A stretch of DNA of 64,000 bases from Planctomycetota bacterium (lineage in GTDB: Bacteria; Planctomycetota; B15-G4; SIAN01), in NCBI GenBank assembly GCA_016795285.1, contig JAEUIC010000035.1, positions 1 through 64,000 of the forward strand. Direction: 5' to 3'. Made by a program: the position numbers and the translations under genes. Below are positions 27,565 to 35,409 of this stretch, piece after piece; the first letter of the stretch is position 1; every line of letters begins with the position of its first letter. The notes beneath the pieces were generated by a model that had not been told where the DNA came from, did not search any database, and was given only the letters and a program-made list of their open reading frames with translations.

Positions 27565-29330
27565 GCGGCGCGCGCCTCCCGTCGCCGCGCCTCTGGGCGC
27601 GCCTCTTCCGCCGCCTCGCGCCGCACCTGTCGAAGCAGCGCGGCCGCTTCGCGATCGCAGCACTCGGCACGCTCGGCGCCATCGCCGTGGAGCTGCTGGC
27701 GCCGTGGCCGCTCAAGATCGTGGTCGACACCGTGCTCGGCGAGCGGCCGCTCGCGTGGCTGCCGGCGTGGCTCTCGGGCCCCGAGGCGCACGGCCGATTG
27801 CTCGCCGCGTGCGCCGTCGCGCTGGTGGCGTTGGCGGCGCTCGGCGGGCTGTTCGCGTTCGTGCGCGACCTCTTCGGCGCGGCCGCCGGCCAGCGCGTCG
27901 TGATGAGCGTGCGCGAGGAGGTGCACCGCCACGTGCAGGCGCTCGGCGCCGACTTCCACCTCGCGTCGCGCCACGGCGACCTGCTGCTGCGCCTCACCGG
28001 CGACCTCACGCTGGTTCGCGAGCTGCTGGTCGACGCGCTCCTCGAGATCGGCCGCCACCTGCTGCTGATCGTCGGCATGGCGACCGCGCTGGTGGTGATG
28101 GCTCCGAAGCTCGGCCTCGTGGCGCTGGCGGTGGTGCCGCTGATCGCGCTGCTGCAGCAGCTCTTCCAGAAGCGGATCGCCGCCACGGCCGCGAAGACGC
28201 GCGAGAACGAGGCGAAGCTCGCCGCGCACACCGGCGAGATGCTGACGGCGATGGAGCTGGTCCACGCCTACCAGCTCGAGGAGCGGCTCACCGAGCGCTT
28301 CCACGACAGCAACAGGAAGAGCCTCAAGTCGGGCCTCGCCGGCACCAAGCTGCAGGCGCGGCTGGCCCGCTCGCTCGAGCTCGCGCTGGCGATCGGCGTG
28401 GCGGCGACGCTCTGGCTCGGCGCGCGCGAGGTGCAGGCGGGCGCGCTGACCGTCGGCAGCCTGCTGATGCTGCTCGCCTACGTGAAGGACTCCTACAAGC
28501 CGTTGCGCCAGCTCTCGCAACGAGCGGCGCGCGCCGCCAAGGCGGCCGGCGCGGCGACGCGGCTGCTCGAGCTGCTCGAGATCGCGCCGACCGTGGTCGA
28601 GAAGGCCGACGCGCGCGAGCTGCCGGCGAACGCGCCGGCGCGCCTCGCCTTCCGCGGCGTCGGCGTCCGCTTCGGCCCGGCCGAGACCCGCGTGCTGGAG
28701 CAGCTCGACCTCGTGGTCGAGCCGGGCCGCCGCGTGCTGCTGCTCGGCCGCAACGGCGCCGGCAAGAGCACGCTCCTCTCGCTGGTGCCGCGTCTGCGCG
28801 ATCCGGCGCAGGGCGTCGTCGAGGTCGGCGGCGTCGACGTGCGCGACCTGACGTTGGCGTCGCTGCGCTCGCGCATCGGCTGGCTGCCGCAGGAGCCGGC
28901 GCTCTTCGACGGCACCATCGCCGACAACCTGCGGCTCGGCCGCGCCGACGCCAGCGCTGCGGAGCTGCGCGAGGCGGCGACGCGCGCCGGGCTCCCGGCC
29001 GCGTTCGGCGACGAGCTGCCGATCGACGAGCTGCTCGAGCGCAAGGTCGGCGAGCGCGGCCGCAAGCTCTCCGGCGGCCAGCGCATGCGCGTCGCGCTCG
29101 CGCGGCTGCTGCTGCGCCGTCCGGCCATCGTCCTGCTCGACGAGCCGGAGGCGGCGGTCGACGCCCGCTCGCGCGGCGCGTTGCTGCGCGCGCTCTTCGC
29201 GGCGCTGCCCGACGCGACGGCGCTGGTCGTCTCGCACGCGGTGAGCGCACCGGAGCTCTTCGACGAGGCGGTGTTGCTCGACGACGGTCGCATCGTCGCG
29301 CGCGGGCCGGTCGCGGAGGTGGTGCCGTGA
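27561..29330 (+). CDS. ABC exporter (fused membrane and ATPase domains)
   Basis: 589 residues with ATGA overlap. The transmembrane part (about 25-315) has a type IV exporter layout with five to six hydrophobic segments. The ATPase domain carries Walker A GRNGAGKST (about 395-403), Q-loop WLPQEPALFDG, signature LSGGQRMRV (about 503), Walker B IVLLDEPE and H-loop VVSHAVS. As a half transporter it must dimerise. Members of the MsbA-like group flip lipids, lipid-linked glycans or peptides. Set among glycosyltransferase genes, it probably carries a glycan or glycoconjugate across the inner membrane. Confidence 0.93.
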   Translation: MSGARLPSPRLWARLFRRLAPHLSKQRGRFAIAALGTLGAIAVELLAPWPLKIVVDTVLGERPLAWLPAWLSGPEAHGRLLAACAVALVALAALGGLFAFVRDLFGAAAGQRVVMSVREEVHRHVQALGADFHLASRHGDLLLRLTGDLTLVRELLVDALLEIGRHLLLIVGMATALVVMAPKLGLVALAVVPLIALLQQLFQKRIAATAAKTRENEAKLAAHTGEMLTAMELVHAYQLEERLTERFHDSNRKSLKSGLAGTKLQARLARSLELALAIGVAATLWLGAREVQAGALTVGSLLMLLAYVKDSYKPLRQLSQRAARAAKAAGAATRLLELLEIAPTVVEKADARELPANAPARLAFRGVGVRFGPAETRVLEQLDLVVEPGRRVLLLGRNGAGKSTLLSLVPRLRDPAQGVVEVGGVDVRDLTLASLRSRIGWLPQEPALFDGTIADNLRLGRADASAAELREAATRAGLPAAFGDELPIDELLERKVGERGRKLSGGQRMRVALARLLLRRPAIVLLDEPEAAVDARSRGALLRALFAALPDATALVVSHAVSAPELFDEAVLLDDGRIVARGPVAEVVP

Positions 29331-30697
29331 CGGCCGCTGCGCTCTCGACCGGCGGCTTCCGCCTCCCCCACGCGGCGCGCGCGCTCGACGTCGCGGCCAT
29401 CACCGCGCGGCTGCAGGCGACGCTCTTCGCCGACGGTCCGCGGCTGCTGCGCGCGCGGCCGTGCTACCTGCGCCTGAAGCCGGGCACCGCGCTCTTCGTG
29501 CTCTGGGAGGTCGAGTTCACGGCCGCGGACGCGCCGAGCGACGCCGCGGCGCACGACGCGCAGCGCTCCCTGCAGCGGGACTACGTCGAGCTCTCGACCG
29601 GCGCCGGCGGACTCGTCCCCGAGGAACGGCGCAAGTGGGAGACGCTCCACCCGAGCCTCGCGCCGCGCGAGCGCTTCCTCGACTTCGACGCCGCGCACGA
29701 CACGATCCTGGCGCGCCTCCCCTTCGATCTCGAGTTGCGCCGACTGCCGCGCCTGCTCGATCCGGAGGGGATCAAGCGGGTGGTCGAGACGCTGCCCGAT
29801 CCGTTCGGCGACGGCCGCGCCGTGGCGATCCGCGCGCGCGGCTCGAGCGGCGCGCTGCAGAGCTTCCGGCCGCGCCGCCGCGCCGTGGTGCGCCTCGAAC
29901 TGCGCGGGCGCGACGGCGAGGAGACGGTGCTCCGCCGCGCCATCGCGCGCGAGTTCGCCGCTCCGCCGGCGAGCGGGCTCGCGTGGCGCGTCGGCCTGGC
30001 GGCCGGCCCGTGGCCGCGCCTCCTCTCGGCCAGCGCCGACCAGACGTTCCTGCTCGAGGAGCTGCTGCCCGGCGCGCCGTGGAGCGGGGCCACCCCCTTC
30101 CCGTGCGCCGCCGCGGGCGAGCAGCTCGGTCGCTTCCACGCCGCCACGCGCGCTGCGCTGCCGCGCTTCGCGGTCGCGCGCATGAGCTGGGCGCGCGAAC
30201 TCGAGGCGGCGCGGCAAGTGGTGCTCGACATCGCGGCGCTGGCGCCCGAACTGGCCGACCTCGCCGAGCGGAGCTGGCGTACGCTGCCCGTCGACGCGCC
30301 GCGCAGCGACGACCTCGTCGGAGTGCACGGCGATCTGCACGCGGGCCAGCTGCTGCAGGACGACGCCGGCCAGCTCACCTGGTGCGATCTCGATCGTGCG
30401 CGGCCGGGCGCGCCGGCGAAGGACCTCGGCCGCTTGATCGCCGATCTCGAGCAGCGCGACGCGTTGCCGACCGACGGCGTCGCGGCGCTGCTCGAAGGGT
30501 GGGCGAGCCGCAGCGGCTGCGCGCGGCTCTCCGCCGACTCGCTCGCGCCGTGGATCGCCCTGGCGCACCTGCAGGCGGCGAGCGAGCCGCTGCGCCGCTG
30601 CCGGCCCGACGCGCTGACCGCGACGGTGCGCGCGCTCGAGTCCGCGGCGCGCCACGGCCAGCGGGCCGCGCCCGCCAACGCGAAGGGGGCGTCATGA
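29327..30697 (+). CDS. APH-fold phosphotransferase 1
   Basis: 456 residues from GTG at 29327 (GTGA overlap). The first 180 residues are an unassigned N-terminal lobe. The catalytic core has GVHGDLHAGQLL with Asp336 and LTWCDLDRARPGAPAKDLGRL, the Brenner-type HGD and metal-binding DxD of the aminoglycoside phosphotransferase/choline kinase superfamily. Resistance is not implied; many APH-fold enzymes phosphorylate sugars, lipids or alcohols. In this operon a sugar or carrier-lipid substrate is most plausible. A second APH-fold gene follows directly. Confidence 0.8.
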   Translation: MTAAALSTGGFRLPHAARALDVAAITARLQATLFADGPRLLRARPCYLRLKPGTALFVLWEVEFTAADAPSDAAAHDAQRSLQRDYVELSTGAGGLVPEERRKWETLHPSLAPRERFLDFDAAHDTILARLPFDLELRRLPRLLDPEGIKRVVETLPDPFGDGRAVAIRARGSSGALQSFRPRRRAVVRLELRGRDGEETVLRRAIAREFAAPPASGLAWRVGLAAGPWPRLLSASADQTFLLEELLPGAPWSGATPFPCAAAGEQLGRFHAATRAALPRFAVARMSWARELEAARQVVLDIAALAPELADLAERSWRTLPVDAPRSDDLVGVHGDLHAGQLLQDDAGQLTWCDLDRARPGAPAKDLGRLIADLEQRDALPTDGVAALLEGWASRSGCARLSADSLAPWIALAHLQAASEPLRRCRPDALTATVRALESAARHGQRAAPANAKGAS

Positions 30698-31893
30698 CCC
30701 GCGCGGCGAAGGCGACCGTCCCGACGACCCTGCTGCCGAGCGCCGCCTCGCTCGCCACGCTGCTCGAGCCGCACGTCGGCTGGGTCGGCGCGCTGCAAGG
30801 CGGCGACTTCCACCTCGAGCGGTGGCTGCGCTGGCCGGGCGACGAGCTCGGCGGCCGCTACCGCATCGAAGTGCTCCGTCCGCTGCGCGGCGCGATGGAT
30901 GGCTGCCTCTTCGTGCGGTGCGGCACGGAGGTCCGCTCGCGCCACGAGATCGCGCTGCCCGAAGCGGGCGTCGTCTTCCTCCCCTATCCGCGCGACGACG
31001 CGCTGCCGGGGCTCCATGCGCTGGTGCGCGGCGGCGCGCGGCCGCTCGCGTGGCGGCCGGGGCGGCGCGCGGTGGTGCTCGAGCGCGCGGCCGATGGCGC
31101 GCGCTCCTGGAAGGTGCTCGAGCGCGCGGGCTTCACGCGGCTCGCGGAGAAGGTGCGCGCGCCAGCGTGGCGCGCGCTCGAAGCGGCGGGGCTGGTCGCG
31201 GTGACCGCCGTCGACGAGGAGCGGCGCGCCATCGCCTTCGCCGCCGCGCGCGGCGCGAGCCTGCACGCGCTGCTGGCGCGTGGCGCCGCGCCCGCAGCCG
31301 AACTCCTCGCCGCCGGCCTCGCCCGCTTCGCGACTGCCGACGCCGCCTATATCGCGGCGGGCGGCGTGCTGCCCGAGTTCGCCGTCGACGAGGAGCTCCA
31401 CGCGCTGCAGCGCGCCTGCGACCTGGCCGGCCGCGTGGTGCCGGAACTTGCCGCCCCGCTCGCGCGCGGCGTCGCGGCGCTGCGACGGCCGAGCGCGCTC
31501 GGCCCAGAGGGGCTGCTCCACCGCGACCTCCACGACAAGCAGCTCTTCCTCGACCTCGAGGGGCGCGGCGCCGACGATCCGGCCGCGCTGCAGCTGATCG
31601 ACGCCGACACCGTCGCGCACGGGCCGCTCGCGCTGGATGTGGCGAACCTCGCCGCCCACTTCGTGCTGCGCGAGCTGCAAGGGCTCGCGCGCGACGGCCG
31701 CGAGCGGGCGCGCGCGCTGCTCGCCGCGGCGAAGTGCTCGACGCGCGGCGCCGCCTCCCCCGCCCGCTTCTTCCTCGCCACCAGCCTCCTGCGCCTCGCC
31801 GCCGTCTACGCCTTGCGCCCGCGCCACGCCGCGCTGGTCGCACCGCTCCTCGAGCGCGCGCAGCAGGTCATCGCCAAGGGAACGCTCTCGTGA
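30694..31893 (+). CDS. APH-fold phosphotransferase 2
   Basis: 399 residues with ATGA overlap. The catalytic segment is LLHRDLHDKQLFLD with Asp278, followed by LQLIDADTVAHGPLALDVANL as the metal-binding segment. The N-terminal lobe differs from that of the preceding gene, so the pair is not a simple recent duplication. The HRD form is closer to lipopolysaccharide-kinase-like members than the HGD of its neighbour. The substrate is unknown; phosphorylation of a sugar or lipid moiety of the exported product is an inference from context. Confidence 0.77.
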   Translation: MTRAAKATVPTTLLPSAASLATLLEPHVGWVGALQGGDFHLERWLRWPGDELGGRYRIEVLRPLRGAMDGCLFVRCGTEVRSRHEIALPEAGVVFLPYPRDDALPGLHALVRGGARPLAWRPGRRAVVLERAADGARSWKVLERAGFTRLAEKVRAPAWRALEAAGLVAVTAVDEERRAIAFAAARGASLHALLARGAAPAAELLAAGLARFATADAAYIAAGGVLPEFAVDEELHALQRACDLAGRVVPELAAPLARGVAALRRPSALGPEGLLHRDLHDKQLFLDLEGRGADDPAALQLIDADTVAHGPLALDVANLAAHFVLRELQGLARDGRERARALLAAAKCSTRGAASPARFFLATSLLRLAAVYALRPRHAALVAPLLERAQQVIAKGTLS

Positions 31894-33680
31894 CGCCCGC
31901 CCACCCCGCCACCACCCGCGCCGCCACCGCTGCGCTCCGAGTCGCGCCGCGCCTCGCGCTCCTGCTGCCGCTCGCCGCCGCCGGCTGCATCGGCCCCTTC
32001 GCGCCGCCGCGCGTGCTCGAGCCGGGGCTGCGCGTCGAGATCGAGGCCGACGTCGCGACGCCGGGCGCCGCGATCGAAGTCGACGAGAAGACGGTGGCCG
32101 ACGGGCTCGACGTCACGGCACCGATCGAGCGGCTCGCCGACGGATCGCCGGCGCTGCTCGGCGTGCGCCTCTCGCTGTCGAAGAGCGTCGATTGGGAGGA
32201 CGCCGACAAGCAGGCGATCGAGCCGTTCCCGCTCGAGCCCGGCACCTGGGTGCGCGCGCGCGGCAGCGAACGCGACGGCGCCTTCCATGTGCGACTGCTG
32301 CGCCGGGCGGCGCCGCGCGAGCGCATCGAGGTCGAGGGCGTGGTGAGCGCCGTCGAGGGCGATCCCGCCGCGCCGAGCCGCCTCGCGCTGGCGCCCTTCG
32401 CCTTCGCGCTCGCCCCCGGCGCCGACGTCACCGTGGCGCCCGACTCGCCGGCGTGGCGGCAGTTCTTCGAGCAGGGGCCGCTCGCGCGGCGTGCCGCGAA
32501 GGAGCAGAAGTTCGTCCCCTTCACGCTGGCGATCGGCGACTCGATCCGCCTCGGCGGGCAGCTCGCCGGCGAGATGGCGCGCGAACGCGACTTCGACCTC
32601 GACCGCTCGCGCGAGCGCGATGCGGTGAAGAGCAGCGCGACCGCGGAGCTGCACGGCCTCTGGCGCTTCGCCGGCGACGCCTTCCTGCTGGCGTCGCTGG
32701 AGCAGCGCGCGGCGCACGACCGTGTCGAGCGGCGCGGCAGCGAGCACGACCACGGCACGCGGCCGAAGGAGGCGTACCTCTTCCTGCCCGACGTCGGCGT
32801 CGACGGCCTCCACCTGCAGCTCGGCCGCCAGGACCTCGACGAGCGGCGCGAGTGGCTCTACGACGAGACGGTCGACGGCGTGCGCGCCTACCTCGAGCTC
32901 GGCCGCCTGGCGCTCGAGGGGTCGGCGACGGTGATGCCGCACGCGCTGGCCGACGACCTCGACTTCGCGCAGAACCTGATCGCGAACGCGACGTGGCGCG
33001 CCAGCGAGGAGTGGTTCCTCGACGCCTACGTGATCGATCGGCGCAGCCGCGACCTCGACGAGTTCAGCCCGCTCCACTACGGCCTGCGCAGCTACGCGAA
33101 GCCCGACACGGGGCTCGCCCACTGGCTCGAGCTGGCGCGCGTCGACGGCCTCGCCGACGGCCGGCGGCTGCGCGGATGGGCGATCGACGGCGGCGCCACC
33201 TTCGTCGCCGACCTGCCGCTCGAGCCGTCGCTCACCGCCGGCTACGCGATCGGCAGCGGCGACCGCTCGACGAGCGGCGACGACGCCACCTTCCGCCAGA
33301 CCGGCCTGCAGGACAACAACGGCAAGTGGAACGGCGTGACGTCGTTCCGCTACTACGGCGAGGTGCTCGACCCCGAGCTCTCGAACCTCGAGGTCGCCAC
33401 GCTCGGCGTCGGCGTGCGGCCGTGGCGGCAGCTCTCGGTCGACCTGGTCGCCCACGCCTACCGCCAGCGGGTCGCCGTCGCGCAGGCGCTGCGCGCCGAG
33501 ATCGACGAGACGACCGACGGTGCCCACCGCGCGCTCGGCCGCGAGCTCGACCTGATCGTCGGCTGGCGCACCCGCTACGTCACCAGCGAGCTGGTGGCGG
33601 GCCTCTTCGACCCCGGTCGCGCCTTCGTGAACGACGACCGCGCCTGGCTCGTCGCGGCGCAAGTGCGCTGCAAGTTTTGA
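31890..33680 (+). CDS. Lipidated AlgE-type outer-membrane export barrel
   Basis: 596 residues from GTG at 31890 (GTGA overlap). The signal peptide ends in a lipobox LAAAGC (Cys33), unusual for a beta-barrel. Residues of about 40-195 form a small beta domain resembling a DUF5666/OB unit (RIEVEGVVSAVEGD). The rest matches the alginate-export family: LGGQLAGEMARERDFDLD, LQLGRQDLDERREWLYDE, GYAIGSGDRS, FRQTGLQDNNGKWNGVTSFRYYGE and LDPELSNL are family hallmarks. It probably forms the outer-membrane pore of the polysaccharide system. It is the last gene of the operon. Confidence 0.85.
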   Translation: MTPAHPATTRAATAALRVAPRLALLLPLAAAGCIGPFAPPRVLEPGLRVEIEADVATPGAAIEVDEKTVADGLDVTAPIERLADGSPALLGVRLSLSKSVDWEDADKQAIEPFPLEPGTWVRARGSERDGAFHVRLLRRAAPRERIEVEGVVSAVEGDPAAPSRLALAPFAFALAPGADVTVAPDSPAWRQFFEQGPLARRAAKEQKFVPFTLAIGDSIRLGGQLAGEMARERDFDLDRSRERDAVKSSATAELHGLWRFAGDAFLLASLEQRAAHDRVERRGSEHDHGTRPKEAYLFLPDVGVDGLHLQLGRQDLDERREWLYDETVDGVRAYLELGRLALEGSATVMPHALADDLDFAQNLIANATWRASEEWFLDAYVIDRRSRDLDEFSPLHYGLRSYAKPDTGLAHWLELARVDGLADGRRLRGWAIDGGATFVADLPLEPSLTAGYAIGSGDRSTSGDDATFRQTGLQDNNGKWNGVTSFRYYGEVLDPELSNLEVATLGVGVRPWRQLSVDLVAHAYRQRVAVAQALRAEIDETTDGAHRALGRELDLIVGWRTRYVTSELVAGLFDPGRAFVNDDRAWLVAAQVRCKF

Positions 33681-33750
33681 GCGTCCGCGCCGCCCCAACG
33701 ACATCGATCCACCCTTGCCCATTCCCCATCCCCATCCGAGGAGGAGTCCG

Positions 33751-35316
33751 ATGCAGTTGCGTTCCTGGATCCTGGCGAGCGGCCCTGCCCTCGCCGCGCT
33801 GCTTGCGCATGGCGCGCACGCGCAGACCTTCGTGACCGGCACCGTGGTCGACAGCGGCGGCGCGCCGATCGCCGGCGCCGACCTCGACCTGTTCCACCAG
33901 GACGGCGACGAGTCGGGCACCCGCAGCGACGGCACCGCTTCCGACGGCACCTTCACCACCGAGGTGCGCGACGGCCCCGACACCTACGACGTGCGAGTCA
34001 ACCCGCCTTACGGCGCAGCGCTGCTGCCGGGCGAGGTGAACGACGTCCTCGTGGTCGGCACCAAGAACCTCGGCACGATCACGCTGCCGGCCGGCTTCCT
34101 GGTCGAGGGACGCACGCTGAACGCGATCGGCCAACCGGTCGCTGCCGTGTCGGTGAAGGTCTTCGACAGCGCGACGGGCGACCCGATCTTCATCCCCCAC
34201 TCGGCCACCGATGCGCTGGGCGAGTTCAAGTTCGCCGTGCCGAGCGGCACCTACGACATCGTCTTCGACACCAGCGCGCTGATCGGACCGCTGCTCGCTC
34301 CGGCGCAGCGCTTCGCCACCAGCGTGACCGGCGCGCTCGACCTCGGCGACGTGACGCTGCCCGACGGCTACCTGCTGTCGGCCACCTGCAAGCGCAGCAA
34401 CGGCACTGCGATCCTCGGCGTCGACGTCGACGTGATCGACACGGCGACCGGGAACCTCCTCTACACGCCGGGCGACGGCAGCGACGCGCTCGGCTTCGTC
34501 GACGTGGTCGTGCCGGCCGGCACCTTCGACGTGCAGTTCCAGATCGACCCGGCCACCAAGCTCGTCTCGCGCGAGCTCGCCGGCACGGTCGTGACCGGCA
34601 CGACCAACCTCGGCACGCTCACCTTCGTGAACGGCTTCTTCCTGTCGGGCACCGTCACCGCGGCCGCCACCGGACTACCGGTCGCGGCCGTCGACGTCGA
34701 CGTGATCGACCCGGTGACCGGCAGCGAGGTCTACCTCGTCGACGACAACAGCTCGGCGAGCGGCACCTACCAGGTCGTCGTCCCGGCCGGCACGTGGAAC
34801 GTCGACTTCGATCCGCCGCTCGCGCTCGACCTCGCGGCGAAGCTGGTCACCGGCGTCTTCGTCAACGCCGACAAGGTGCAGCACTGCGCGCTCGACGCCT
34901 GCGGGCAGGGCGTCCACTACGGGACGGCGGTGGCCGGCACTGGCGGCTTCGTCCCGACCGTGGCGAGCGTCGGCGACCCGGTGCGCCTCGGCGCGCTGAA
35001 CGTCGACCTGCAGATCAGCGGCGGGCTCGGCGGCGCCACCTGCTTCTTCTCGATCGGCACCGGCAGCGCGGCGATCCCGTTCAAGGCGGCGGCGCTGCTG
35101 GTCGACCCGGCCGGCGGCTTCTACGTGATGGTCCCGTTGCCGCTCTCCGGACCCGCCGGCGTGCCGGGCGCGGGCAGCTTCGACATCGTCGACGAGATCC
35201 CGAACGACCCGGTGCTCGAAGGCGTCCACCTCTACGCGCAGGTGCTGGTGGTCGACGCCGGCGCGGCGAAGAAGGTGGCGATGTCGGACGGCCTCGACCT
35301 CACCATCTGCCGCTGA
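33751..35316 (+). CDS. Secreted protein with four CnaB-like/carboxypeptidase-regulatory repeats
   Basis: 521 residues from ATG at 33751, preceded by GGAGGAG. The signal peptide ends at AHAQ. Four tandem beta-sandwich units of about 85-90 residues follow; each has a G-x-V start, VDVDVID or VKVFD in the middle, and GTFDV/GTYDI near the end, and they are joined by linkers such as TTNLGTLTFVNGFFLSG. A different C-terminal domain (about 390-521) follows. Such repeats are structural and occur in adhesins and surface proteins. No sortase signal, membrane anchor or catalytic site is seen. The 3' end converges on the membrane sigma-factor gene, whose own C-terminal part has the same type of domain. 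Confidence 0.8.
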   Translation: MQLRSWILASGPALAALLAHGAHAQTFVTGTVVDSGGAPIAGADLDLFHQDGDESGTRSDGTASDGTFTTEVRDGPDTYDVRVNPPYGAALLPGEVNDVLVVGTKNLGTITLPAGFLVEGRTLNAIGQPVAAVSVKVFDSATGDPIFIPHSATDALGEFKFAVPSGTYDIVFDTSALIGPLLAPAQRFATSVTGALDLGDVTLPDGYLLSATCKRSNGTAILGVDVDVIDTATGNLLYTPGDGSDALGFVDVVVPAGTFDVQFQIDPATKLVSRELAGTVVTGTTNLGTLTFVNGFFLSGTVTAAATGLPVAAVDVDVIDPVTGSEVYLVDDNSSASGTYQVVVPAGTWNVDFDPPLALDLAAKLVTGVFVNADKVQHCALDACGQGVHYGTAVAGTGGFVPTVASVGDPVRLGALNVDLQISGGLGGATCFFSIGTGSAAIPFKAAALLVDPAGGFYVMVPLPLSGPAGVPGAGSFDIVDEIPNDPVLEGVHLYAQVLVVDAGAAKKVAMSDGLDLTICR

Positions 35317-35409
35317 GCGGTCGCTGACCGACGGCTCCACCGCGCGTGCGTCACGACGACGGCGCGCGGCGTCCCTGACCCCTTCGCGACCCCGTGCCGT
35401 CCGCCGATC

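Noticed and set aside
29327-31893. Antibiotic resistance genes of the aminoglycoside phosphotransferase type
   Set aside because: The fold is shared by many metabolic kinases; both genes are embedded and coupled in a glycan operon and lack close resemblance to resistance enzymes.
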